64,000 nt of DNA from CAWDMN01 sp963803155. GTDB taxonomy: Bacteria; Acidobacteriota; Terriglobia; Versatilivoradales; Versatilivoraceae. Positions 56,000 through 64,000 of this stretch are shown piece by piece. The notes under the pieces are model-generated. The model did not search any database and had not been told where the DNA came from. It saw nothing but the letters and a program-made list of their open reading frames with translations. Both the position numbers and the translations under genes were made by a program. The DNA lies in NCBI GenBank assembly GCA_963803155.1, contig CAWDMN010000052.1:83289-147288 (forward strand). Direction: 5' to 3'. Position 1 is the stretch's first letter, and every line of letters begins with the position of its first letter.

Positions 56000-56411
56000 T
56001 TTGCGTTTCTCCCTAGATGAGGTTCCTCATATCAACCTGGTTCGCAGTAAGATACAATATCCACATTCGGCTTGAACAGATTTTTCACGCTGCGCATCGC
56101 CGGAGGAATCTCGTTATGACAATGAGAGCGAGCGTCTTCGACAATGCAAATACGGGGATATGTTCTGCTTCTCCAGTGCCTAAGCAAAATATGGGACTTT
56201 GTGCTGGCCACGCGCGGAATGCGGCGTTTTTCCTTCAACCGAGGACGGAGTACAAGATTTTTATGGCACAAAAAAATGGGAAGCCCTCGCCCATGAGTCT
56301 TTGCATGTTATCATCAATAGCGGTAATTTGGGGGGATCGGAGTGGAGCAGAATGGTGATTCTGATTTCTTATTCCACGGAAATTATGGACCATGTGACTA
56401 ATGGAGCTAAT
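56000..56411. other. Divergent intergenic region, nothing recognised
   Basis: Between the PfkB kinase and the lipoprotein gene. A 79-codon minus-strand frame (56032-56271) is open but has no domain and no ribosome site. No tRNA, terminator or repeat seen. Confidence 0.35.
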
Positions 56412-57089
56412 ATGACCACTAATTTGGAAATTGACTGGAATACTTCATTAGAACGAACTACTTGCCGAGGGGCTCGGTTTTTAATATCTTTCATGGTTGT
56501 TGTCTCCCTGTTGATTTTATTGGCCGGGTGTGGAAATCAAAATTCCGAGCCTGTTTCCGTCAGTTCCTCTTCTTCGAGACTTCAACCGCAGACTGCCCAA
56601 AAGTTGGGCGGGGCCACTGGCGAAAAAGTGTTTGGACTTTTCCGAGCGACAATACCTTCCGGTTGGAAAGAGCAGACACCGACCTCGAGCATGCGTAAAG
56701 CTCAATATTCCTTGCCGGGTCCCGGTGGCGATGCTGAATTGGGGGTGTTTAATTTTCCGGGACAAGGGGGCAGCGTTGAAGCCAACATTGATCGTTGGAT
56801 TGGACAATTTTCTCAGCCCGATGGCTCTTCCTCGAAGTCCAAGGCCAAGACTCGGCAAAAACAGGTTTCCGGGTTGCCGGTCACCATTCTCGATTTGAGT
56901 GGAACGTACTCTGGAGGGATGATGCCGGGGATGTCAGGAGGCGCCCCCAATTCAGGGTACCGTATGGTAGCCGCTGTTGTGGAGACCGCGGAGGGGCCAT
57001 GGTTCTTTAAATTGGTGGGCCCGGAAAAGACCGTTGCGGAATGGCTTACATCGATGGATCAAATGCTTGATAGCATCCACACTCGATAA
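56412..57089 (+). CDS. Lipoprotein of unknown function
   Basis: 225 residues from ATG 56412 (GGAG ahead). A long N-terminus leads to a hydrophobic run (FLISFMVVVSLLILLAGC) with a lipobox ending in Cys at about residue 46. A Ser-rich linker follows, then a compact domain (VFGLFRATIPSGWKEQ, DAELGVFNFPG, SGYRMVAAVVETAEGPWFFKLVGP) ending in a helix. The domain resembles small PsbP/SCP2-like secreted proteins, but I cannot name it. The frame is open further upstream, without a ribosome site. Confidence 0.7.
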   Translation: MTTNLEIDWNTSLERTTCRGARFLISFMVVVSLLILLAGCGNQNSEPVSVSSSSSRLQPQTAQKLGGATGEKVFGLFRATIPSGWKEQTPTSSMRKAQYSLPGPGGDAELGVFNFPGQGGSVEANIDRWIGQFSQPDGSSSKSKAKTRQKQVSGLPVTILDLSGTYSGGMMPGMSGGAPNSGYRMVAAVVETAEGPWFFKLVGPEKTVAEWLTSMDQMLDSIHTR

Positions 57090-57458
57090 GGCAAGGCAAT
57101 AAACTGGAATAATAATTGCCTTCCGAGTATTCTATCGGGGAAAAAGGCTCAAATGGAGAATGCAGGAGGAATCTCTCGATTTTGTTTTGATTTTTACTCC
57201 TGCTTTTTTTAGATTGGACTAGATCATTGGCAGCAAGAAGTTGTCGAGCCTAAAAACCAGCATTGTGGTCCGACTTTTTGAGCTTTCTCATTTCAGAGAC
57301 GTCTGGCGAAATGAGCTCATGCCCGAGTGTATTGATTCTCCTCGTTTCCAATTCGGAGGGGGAAGATCGGGAGCGGCTTCGATGCCAATGACCTTTGCCG
57401 TGAACCAAGTCTAGCTAATTTTGGAATGGTGTTTTCTCATACGATCTAATTCAATCCG
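57090..57458. other. Intergenic stretch, nothing recognised
   Basis: About 370 bases, AT-richer, with short T-runs. No ORF, RNA or repeat that I can support. Confidence 0.35.
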
Positions 57459-57998
57459 TTGGGAGCGATAAAACTCTTGGGCAATACGAATTCATCAGAC
57501 TCCTCAGATCCAATAAAGCGAAAAGTCGTGCTGCGCAAGCTGGACGGCAAAATTCTGAAGGGATTTTTAGATGACCTTCCCGATTGGTCTGAGGATGAGT
57601 ATCTCACCATCACATCATTGACGGACGAACCCATTCAAGTACAGAAATCGGAGGTTAAGGCAGTATTCTTTGTGCGTCGATTCGGCGGGAATAAAAACCA
57701 TGCCGAAGTCCGTTTCTTCGATACCCATCCAAAAATTGACGGATTGTGGATCAGAGTAACCTTCAAGGATGAAGAGGTGTTAGAGGGGATAGTAGCCAAT
57801 TCCATCGAGTTCTTTGTACAGGATGGTTTTTACATCAAACCTCCGGATCCCAACACCAACAACCGCGCAATTTATATTTTGAAAAGCGCCTTAAAAGATT
57901 TGACCATCCTGGGGATTCAATATTCCAGAAAAAATCTTGCCGAGTTTTGTGAAGATTTTCAAAATGCCAAGACCTCTGCCGCGAATGCCTCTTCATAA
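57459..57998 (+). CDS. DUF6982-like (PilZ-associated type) small protein
   Basis: Up to 179 residues. The pattern RKVVLRKLDGKILKGFLDDL, KSEVKAVFFVRRFGGNK, IRVTFKDEEVLEGIV and a NNRAIYILKSAL end matches small beta-rich proteins often found beside or fused to PilZ domains in Acidobacteriota and deltaproteobacteria. No ATG is available: TTG at 57459 has no ribosome site, while TTG at 57477 has GGGAG about 10 nt ahead and may be the true start. Function unknown. Confidence 0.65.
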   Translation: MGAIKLLGNTNSSDSSDPIKRKVVLRKLDGKILKGFLDDLPDWSEDEYLTITSLTDEPIQVQKSEVKAVFFVRRFGGNKNHAEVRFFDTHPKIDGLWIRVTFKDEEVLEGIVANSIEFFVQDGFYIKPPDPNTNNRAIYILKSALKDLTILGIQYSRKNLAEFCEDFQNAKTSAANASS

Positions 57999-58056
57999 AT
58001 CCTAACCAGATTGTCACCAATGATGAATTAATGAATAATCATCTTGAGAAAGGTGT

Positions 58057-58683
58057 TTGGAAATTCCTATCTATATGCCTATAGAGCCTGAAGAGCCGCT
58101 CCCCCGAGATTTTTTCGAACGAGATACCCTCAGAGTGGCGCGCGATTTGCTGGGATGTCGATTGGTCCGGTTATGGCAAGGAGTTCGACTTTCCGGGCTG
58201 ATCACCGAAACGGAAGCCTATATCGGCGAAAACGATCAAGCCTGTCATGCCCGGGCGGGCCGAACCCCTCGCACGGCGGTGATGTATGGAAGAGCTGGGC
58301 ATGCTTATGTTTATTTCACTTATGGCATGCATTGGATGCTGAATTTCATCACCGAACGGGAGGGATTTCCCGCTGCTGTACTGATTCGTGCCCTTCAGCC
58401 ATTGGAAGGAATCGAAGTCATGCAGCAGCTTAGAGGGGGCAAGGGGATCCATCAGCTTTGCAACGGCCCGGCAAAATTGACTCAAGCCCTCGCCATTGGA
58501 CGGGCGGAAAATGCCTTGGATTTGTGCGGAAGAGGAACGAGATTGTTCCTTGAATCTGGAAGCCCGGTTGCCCGGCGTCAGATCGGATGCAGTTCTCGCA
58601 TTGGCATCTCCTATGCGGGGGAACCCTGGCATTCAAAACCCTGGCGCTTTTTCATCAAGGGCAATCCTTGCATCTCCCGTTGA
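58057..58683 (+). CDS. 3-methyladenine (alkyladenine) DNA glycosylase, AAG type
   Basis: 208 residues. ITETEAYIGENDQACHARAGRTPR with the catalytic Glu, MYGRAGHAYVYFTYGMHWMLN, and VLIRALQPLEG and CNGPAKLTQALAI are family hallmarks. It excises alkylated purines. The start is TTG 58057 (AAGG just ahead) or ATG 58075. It stands alone between the DUF6982-like gene and convergent gpmA. Confidence 0.92.
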   Translation: MEIPIYMPIEPEEPLPRDFFERDTLRVARDLLGCRLVRLWQGVRLSGLITETEAYIGENDQACHARAGRTPRTAVMYGRAGHAYVYFTYGMHWMLNFITEREGFPAAVLIRALQPLEGIEVMQQLRGGKGIHQLCNGPAKLTQALAIGRAENALDLCGRGTRLFLESGSPVARRQIGCSSRIGISYAGEPWHSKPWRFFIKGNPCISR

Positions 58684-58848
58684 CATTACTGCATTGGAAA
58701 AGTCGACAAACTTAAATTGTCAGGAATTCTACTCACGAATAAAAACGTGGCTTGGCGGGCGGAGATAAGAGTTTTCTTGGCGGATTGACGCCGCGGAGTC
58801 GCCGGAGCAGCCCCGCGGGCAGAGGTGATCAGGATTAGGAGCGGCAAA

Positions 58849-59601
58849 TTATTTTTTTGCCTTGCCTTGGTCGGCCACCGATTGCATGGCTTTGGCGATT
58901 TCTTCGGGATCTCCAAGATAATAATGCCGGATGGGCTTCAAGGTTTCATCATCAAGTTCGTAAACAAGGGGAATGCCAGTGGGAATATTCAGTTTGAGAA
59001 TTTCCTGTTCGGAGACATTGTCCAGGTATTTCACGAGTGCCCGCAACGAATTTCCATGAGCGGCAACGATGACTCGCTTGCCTGATTTTACCGAGTGGGC
59101 GATCGTTTCATGCCAATAGGGAAGAAAACGATTCACGGTGTCTTTCAGGCATTCCGTAAGCGGCAGTTCCTGAGGAGTCAGGCTGGCGTAACGGGGATCA
59201 TGCCCGGGATAACGAGGATCATTCGGTTCCAGGGCCGGAGGGGGAACATCATAGCTGCGGCGCCACACCAGGACCTGTTCATCGCCAAATTTGGCGGCGG
59301 TTTCCGCTTTGTTCAACCCCTGCAGCGCGCCATAGTGCCGTTCATTCAGCCGCCAGGAACGAATAACGGGGATCCACATCAGGTCCATTTGATCCATCAC
59401 TGTCCATAAGGTGCGAATCGCCCTTTTGAGGACTGAAGTGTAGGCGATATCGAAAGTGTACCCTTCGGCTTTTAATACCGCTCCCCCTTTCTTTGCTTCT
59501 TGCAGCCCTTTTTCAGATAGATCCACGTCGGTCCACCCCGTAAACCGGTTCTCCTTATTCCATACACTCTCTCCATGCCGGAGCAAAACAACTTTCTTCA
59601 T
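58849..59601 (-). CDS. gpmA: 2,3-bisphosphoglycerate-dependent phosphoglycerate mutase
   Basis: 250 residues. VLLRHGESVWNKENRFTGW holds the phosphorylated His, and RLNERHYGALQGLNKAE and VIVAAHGNSLRALVKYL complete the active site. Length and internal insert match GpmA rather than a phosphatase. Glycolytic interconversion of 3- and 2-phosphoglycerate. Confidence 0.95.
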   Translation of the reverse strand: MKKVVLLRHGESVWNKENRFTGWTDVDLSEKGLQEAKKGGAVLKAEGYTFDIAYTSVLKRAIRTLWTVMDQMDLMWIPVIRSWRLNERHYGALQGLNKAETAAKFGDEQVLVWRRSYDVPPPALEPNDPRYPGHDPRYASLTPQELPLTECLKDTVNRFLPYWHETIAHSVKSGKRVIVAAHGNSLRALVKYLDNVSEQEILKLNIPTGIPLVYELDDETLKPIRHYYLGDPEEIAKAMQSVADQGKAKK

Positions 59602-60471
59602 ATATTCTCCTTAAAATGAATTACAAATTCCTATAAACAGTGCGGGGACATCCCGCGCAATCGCCTATTTTGGGGGGAGAGGAAGGAAAATGCAATCTCC
59701 TTTTAAAACTCCTCTCATTGAAATAGACAAGTCTCTTGAAGCCTCCAACATTTGTACAAAGCGAAAGACATTGAACTTTCACCGAGGAGTTTCGATGATG
59801 GTTGGAATCATTCACAGCCTATTATTACCAGATTGACACCTAGCCGAGGAGGAAGGAAGAAAATTTACTTTTTTGGAAACATCATTTTCAGGGAAGCCAC
59901 GCATGACGGTGTGTTTGTCACAACAAGATTATGAAAATGGGGTGATGGAGGCGGCCTGCCCTCAGGCCGTCTGAGCAGAGGTTTGGCAAGCTCAGGCGGG
60001 GTGAGGAAACCCCGCCTCCATCCACGCGATTTTCTGAGGCGCCGCTTATGCCAGCCTGGCTGGCACAGCAAGAGGATGAAAATGGCAAGGTGGGACCCGT
60101 CGCGCGTTGTCTGGCCATCCCGCCTGCTGAGCCAGCGTGCACAGGTGACGGCGGTCACTCGCGCCCGCTCCACCGGTACACCTTGTTGTCCCGCAGCGTC
60201 TGAATTGTTTCCATCCGACTACGCGGTGGGGATTTTTAAGGGAATGAGGATAAGTGGAATATTGCCTGATTCAAACTGCTAAGGGCCCACTGTGCTCGAA
60301 TTGGATTGACACTTTTTCCTTCGACTCCTTATACTCAAAACCCTGAGTATATCGCTCGGACGGCTGACTTGCAGGGTTCTGTTTGGTTTAGGACTCTGCT
60401 CGAACTTAAGTTTAAGTCTTTCTGCCGGAAATTATATTTCCGCGACGGCAGGAATAATTGATCCATTGCCC
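59602..60471. other. Long intergenic region with composite repeat B copy 2
   Basis: 870 bases between divergent gpmA and wzm. It contains repeat B (59917-60085). The last ~200 bases before wzm may hold its promoter, but no clear pair is visible. No RNA gene recognised. Confidence 0.45.
59917..60085 (+). repeat. Composite hairpin repeat B, copy 2
   Basis: Tail-module end (CACAACAAGATTATGAAAATG), GATGGAGGCGG, GGCCTG-CCCT-CAGGCC (59953-59968), linker, AGGCGGGG (59994-60001) pairing with CCCCGCCT (60010-60017), CCATCCACGCGATTTTCT, then a second full tail module ATGCCAGCCTGGCTGG...ATGAAAATGG (60048-60084). Compared with copy 1 the central palindrome has an 8-base loop. Confidence 0.8.
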
Positions 60472-61293
60472 ATGCCTTTGACGCTCACGCAAAATCCGCC
60501 TGTTAACTTCATTCGCAAGCTGGCACAACATCGCGGTCTGATCAAGAATTTGGTCATCCGCGATTTGAAGGCAAGATACGTCGGCTCGGCCATGGGGTTC
60601 TTTTGGTCAGTCATACATCCGCTGGTTTTGTTAGTCAGTTATACTTTTGTGTTCTCCGTGGTGCTCAAACAACAACTTGGCCCTGAAGTGGGCATCCGCA
60701 ATTTCGCGGTTTACCTGTTTTGTGGCATCCTCCCGTGGTTGTTGTTTCAGGAGACTTTAACCAGGGCGAGCAATGTGCTCATCGAACATGCCAGCCTGAT
60801 CACAAAGACCATTTTCCCTGCTGAGATTTTGCCGGTCTCCATTTTGCTGGCCAATCTGGTCAACCACCTCATTGGTATGGCAATATTGTTGGGCATTTTG
60901 GCGATAGGCTTCCACCATGTGGAATGGCTAATCCTTCTGGTTCCAATCTATCTGTTGCCCTTAATGCTATTTGCTCTTGGATTGGCATGGTTTATATCGA
61001 GTGTCCAGGTTTTTTTGCGCGACACGGCGCAGGTGATGACTGTCATTCTAACTTTCTGGTTCTGGTTTACGCCCATTTTTTTCGATGAACGGCGGATCCC
61101 TTCCAGTCTCGTATTCCTGATGCGTCTGAATCCCTTGGCTGAAGTGGTAATTGGCTACCGTCACTGTTTTTTGAGCGGTGAAATGCCCTCCGGCCAAGGA
61201 TTATTGTATCTTTATCTAGTTGCCGGGACAGTTTTCATCTGCGGGGGCCTCTTCTTCCGGTATACCAAGAAATCATTTGCGGATGTTCTTTAA
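60472..61293 (+). CDS. wzm: ABC-2 polysaccharide export permease (Wzm type)
   Basis: 273 residues from ATG 60472 (TTG 60466 possible). RGLIKNLVIRDLKARYVGSAMGFFWSVIHPLVLL is the family's amphipathic helix and first membrane segment, in two parts about residues 21-54. Six membrane segments in total. The F-W-F-W-F-T-P-I-F motif and PLAEVVIGYRHCFL follow. It exports O-antigen or another surface glycan with the adjacent Wzt. Confidence 0.9.
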   Translation: MPLTLTQNPPVNFIRKLAQHRGLIKNLVIRDLKARYVGSAMGFFWSVIHPLVLLVSYTFVFSVVLKQQLGPEVGIRNFAVYLFCGILPWLLFQETLTRASNVLIEHASLITKTIFPAEILPVSILLANLVNHLIGMAILLGILAIGFHHVEWLILLVPIYLLPLMLFALGLAWFISSVQVFLRDTAQVMTVILTFWFWFTPIFFDERRIPSSLVFLMRLNPLAEVVIGYRHCFLSGEMPSGQGLLYLYLVAGTVFICGGLFFRYTKKSFADVL

Positions 61294-62595
61294 ATGAATG
61301 CAGTTGTTATCGACAAGATTTCCAAAAATTACCGGATTTACGCCAAGCCCGCGGACCGTCTGAGAGAGCTAATTTCGCGCAACAAGAGGCATCGCGATTT
61401 TTGGGCCTTGCGAGATGTGAGCCTGGAAATCCGCCGCGGAAGCACTTTTGGAATTATTGGGGAAAATGGCTCCGGCAAGAGCACCTTGCTTCAAATCATC
61501 GCTGGAACTTTGCAGCCCACCAGTGGCAATCGTTCTATCCAAGGACGGGTAGCTGCCTTGCTGGAGCTTGGTTCTGGTTTTAATCCCGAATTTTCCGGAT
61601 TGGAAAATGTTTATTTAAATGGTTCTATCTTGGGATTGAGTGACCAGGAGATCACCCGCCGATTGCCTGATATCGAGCGCTTCGCTGAAATCGGCGATTT
61701 TATCCATCAACCGGTCAAGACTTATTCCAGTGGAATGTATGTCCGGCTTGCGTTTGCCGTGTCGATTAATGTCGATCCGGAAATCCTTCTGGTGGATGAA
61801 TCACTGGCTGTTGGAGACGTCTATTTCCAGCAAAGGTGCATCAGGAAGATCCGGCAGATGAAGGGAGAGGGGAAGACCATCTTAATGGTCTCTCATGATG
61901 CCGCTGCCATAAAGAATCTTTGCGATACTGCCCTCTGGCTGGAAAAGGGGGAAGTCCGGGATTTGGGGGAACCCGACCTTGTGGTATCCCGATATCTGGC
62001 AGTTATGACCCAACGAAAGGACCCCTTTGCCGCGGAAGGATCAAGATCCAACAAAGACAACGGGGTGTTGCCGGAGGCTCATCCACAAGAAGGTCCTTTA
62101 GTGGTAACTTCTCTTCAAAATCTCGATCATCGCTGGGGGAACCGGCAGGCCGAAGTCCTCGGAGTGCAGTTGTTGGATTCTGAAGGCCATTCCGCGGAAT
62201 CCGCCTATCACGGAGAAAACATTTTACTGCGAATGTCCGTGCGCTTTCAGGCAGCTGTTCCGCAACCATTGGCAGGCTTTCTGCTCCGCAATCGGTTAGG
62301 GGAAGATATAACCGGGGTCAACACTTCCATCATAGGTTCCCCGTTGCCTTCAGCCAAAGCAGGGAGTATCTTCACACTCGATTTTCAAATCCGATTGCCG
62401 TTATTGCAGCCGGGAAATTATTACTTTACCGTGGGGATATCCAATGGAACTCATGAAGATTTTACCGTCTGCGACCTGGTGGAAAATGTGGCGACTCTGG
62501 CCATCAAACAAAAACAGTATGTGTATGGTTATCTGAAATGTGAGTGTGAAATAGATTTGAAGTACATGAGTGATGATTCATTTCAGTCCTCTTGA
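61294..62595 (+). CDS. wzt: ABC polysaccharide export ATPase with C-terminal glycan-binding domain (Wzt type)
   Basis: 433 residues, starting immediately after the wzm stop. Walker A GENGSGKST, signature-like YSSGMYVRLAFAVSI, Walker B LLVDESLAVGD. From about residue 255 a Wzt-C beta sandwich (RWGNRQAEVLGVQLLD, FTLDFQIRLPLLQPGNYYFTVGIS) recognises the glycan terminus. The pair wzm-wzt marks an ABC-dependent O-antigen or capsule route. Confidence 0.93.
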   Translation: MNAVVIDKISKNYRIYAKPADRLRELISRNKRHRDFWALRDVSLEIRRGSTFGIIGENGSGKSTLLQIIAGTLQPTSGNRSIQGRVAALLELGSGFNPEFSGLENVYLNGSILGLSDQEITRRLPDIERFAEIGDFIHQPVKTYSSGMYVRLAFAVSINVDPEILLVDESLAVGDVYFQQRCIRKIRQMKGEGKTILMVSHDAAAIKNLCDTALWLEKGEVRDLGEPDLVVSRYLAVMTQRKDPFAAEGSRSNKDNGVLPEAHPQEGPLVVTSLQNLDHRWGNRQAEVLGVQLLDSEGHSAESAYHGENILLRMSVRFQAAVPQPLAGFLLRNRLGEDITGVNTSIIGSPLPSAKAGSIFTLDFQIRLPLLQPGNYYFTVGISNGTHEDFTVCDLVENVATLAIKQKQYVYGYLKCECEIDLKYMSDDSFQSS

Positions 62596-62732
62596 TTCAA
62601 CCACTGATATACTCAGTTGCTTTCACCGTGGCAAAAGAGGGAGGAGTCGCCCTCAAATTTTCAACCTGCTGGACTGATTTTTGAAACCTGACACACATCT
62701 TCCCAACAGATATAAATCTTGGAGCCTGTCTT

Positions 62733-63823
62733 ATGGAATTTACTGGCGAAAGACTGATTCCCGGAAAAGTGGAAGCGGATCTCTTCAATGAGCATTTGGC
62801 CCGCTACCTATATGCCCGCGAGTTGGTAAACGGGAAGCGGGTTTTGGACTTGGGTTGTGGTTCCGGTTATGGCTCGAGGAAACTTGCGGAAAGTGCCCGA
62901 TTGGTTTTTGGGGTGGATGTCTCCCCGGAAGCCATCGAGTATTCTCGATTGAATTTTTCAGGAACCAATATCAGTTTTGTTGCCGGCGACGGTACTTCCC
63001 TCCCTTTCCAAAACCACTCCTTCGATACGGTGGTCTGTTTTGAAGTGATTGAGCATCTTTTCAACCAACAGGCGCTGCTGGAGGAGGCTGCGCGGGTCTT
63101 ATCCCCAGGCGGTTTTTTGATGATCTCCACTCCCAACCGGATCTTCTATACAGAAGAGCGCCAGGAGATAAATCCATTTCATACGCGTGAATTCAGCCAG
63201 GAGGAATTTTCCAGTTTCCTTTATGAAACCTTCCCAACAGTACAGCTCCTTTTTCAGAACCATCAGGAGATCATCTACCTTGGGAATCCCAGATTGGGCG
63301 GGGAAGGCTTTCTTCATCTGGAGGACAAAGATCCAAAAGCCATTACCCACTGCAATTTCTTCATCGCCTTCTGTGGCGAGAAGCTGCTGACCTTCCCCGC
63401 CTCGGCAATTTTGCCTTTGTTCCCTCTGCGGCTAATTTGTTGAGGGAACAGCGTCTGTATATCGACAATTTGGAGCAACGAGTCAGCGGCAAAGATGAGA
63501 AAATCTTGCAGCTTCAAGAGGACTATGAGGAACGCACCCAATGGGCGAAAAAGCTGGACGCGGAAGTCATTGACCGGGATCGGCTGATTACCGCTCTGCA
63601 AGGTGAAGTTGAAGAAAAAGCGGCCTGGGGGATCAAACAAAAGGAGGAGATTCAATCCCGGGACGATACGATCCGTGAGTTGCAGAGAGAATTTGACGAG
63701 CGCACTCAGTGGGCACTTCAGCTAAATGCTGAGTTGAAAACATGCCAATCTCAATTAAATGACATCCAAACGCGAAGGGTCTACAAACTTGCTGCTAAAT
63801 TACGATTGCTTCCCAGATATTAA
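62733..63823 (+). pseudogene. SAM-dependent methyltransferase with coiled-coil tail, frameshifted
   Basis: The first frame (62733-63443) is a class I methyltransferase: GKRVLDLGCGSGYGSRKLAE, FGVDVSPEAIEYS, FDTVVCFEVIEHL. It goes out of frame near CCCC at 63395-63398. The other frame reads PRLGNFAFVPSAANLLREQ and continues to 63823 as a coiled coil (RLYIDNLEQRVSGKDEKI, then repeated EERTQWAKKLDAE/DERTQWALQLNAE units). This methyltransferase-to-coil junction (VPSAANLLRE) is known in glycan-synthesis proteins, so one lost C explains it. It is likely a capping or chain-length regulator of the exported glycan. Confidence 0.8.
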
Positions 63824-63865
63824 TTGGGCGAGACTTGGTCGTAACGACTTTTTGGAGGAAGAACG

Positions 63866-63988
<123 letters not shown>

Positions 63989-64000
63989 GCGGACGACGAT

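Noticed and set aside
56032..56271. 79-codon minus-strand frame upstream of the PfkB kinase
   Set aside because: No ribosome site or recognisable domain; a resemblance to a decayed gene could not be supported.

Overview
The window looks like a Gram-negative chromosome of roughly 50% GC. The best guess is Acidobacteriota or a close relative, probably a metagenome-derived contig. The grounds are an Oar-like TonB-dependent receptor with an N-terminal carboxypeptidase-regulatory domain, a sulfatase-fold/TPR fusion, lipid A genes using LpxI, BamA/Skp, Lol export genes and a miaA-hfq-hflX block. This is inference from gene content; there is no rRNA or other phylogenetic marker to confirm it.

Layout. 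1-8.2 kb (minus strand): a truncated radical SAM/DUF512 protein, an SprT-like metallopeptidase, a decayed GxxExxY gene, two unrecognised secreted proteins, and a TPR protein coupled to uvrA. 8.7-14.6 kb (plus): an alkaline-phosphatase-superfamily enzyme fused to TPRs, and a TonB-dependent receptor broken by one in-frame stop. 14.9-20 kb (plus): a sugar-related set (SIS isomerase, UroD-fold protein, DUF1080 protein, ROK kinase). 20.5-23.4 kb: ribA, a cation/proton antiporter and a TlpA-like thioredoxin. 23.48-24.88 kb: a complete IS701-family element, followed by a second SIS protein. 26.5-46.7 kb (minus): hflX-hfq-miaA, a TonB-type protein, a lipid A/outer-membrane block (Gfo/Idh oxidoreductase, lpxI, lpxA, fabZ, skp, a YVTN propeller, bamA), clpC (frameshifted), lolD, lolC, lysS, nusB and ribH. 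47.5-52.4 kb: a rhomboid protease, an M20 peptidase, a short asparaginase preceded by a previously unlisted 48-codon ORF, and an Ntn-type isoaspartyl peptidase. 52.6-56.0 kb (minus): a PfkB kinase, a class I aldolase and a second aldolase-like barrel. 56.4-59.6 kb: a lipoprotein, a DUF6982-like protein, an alkyladenine glycosylase and gpmA. 60.5-63.8 kb (plus): a Wzm/Wzt polysaccharide exporter and a methyltransferase/coiled-coil protein that is also frameshifted.

How parts work together: the 31-40 kb block covers envelope biogenesis (lipid A acylation, fatty acid dehydration, outer-membrane assembly) and connects functionally to LolCD and to the Wzm/Wzt exporter. The two sugar loci (15-20 kb plus 25 kb, and 52.6-56 kb) together encode isomerase, kinase and aldolase activities that could form a catabolic route for an unidentified sugar or amino sugar.

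Between genes there are three dispersed, hairpin-rich repeat families. Two genes are broken at or next to C runs (clpC, methyltransferase) and one by a single stop codon (TonB receptor). The last ~110 bases are (CT)n/(CA)n/(CG)n low-complexity sequence, which looks like an assembly artefact. The most notable unexplained items are the 48-codon ORF with a consensus-like promoter and a full-length Shine-Dalgarno match, the kinase plus double-aldolase cluster, and the composite hairpin repeats.
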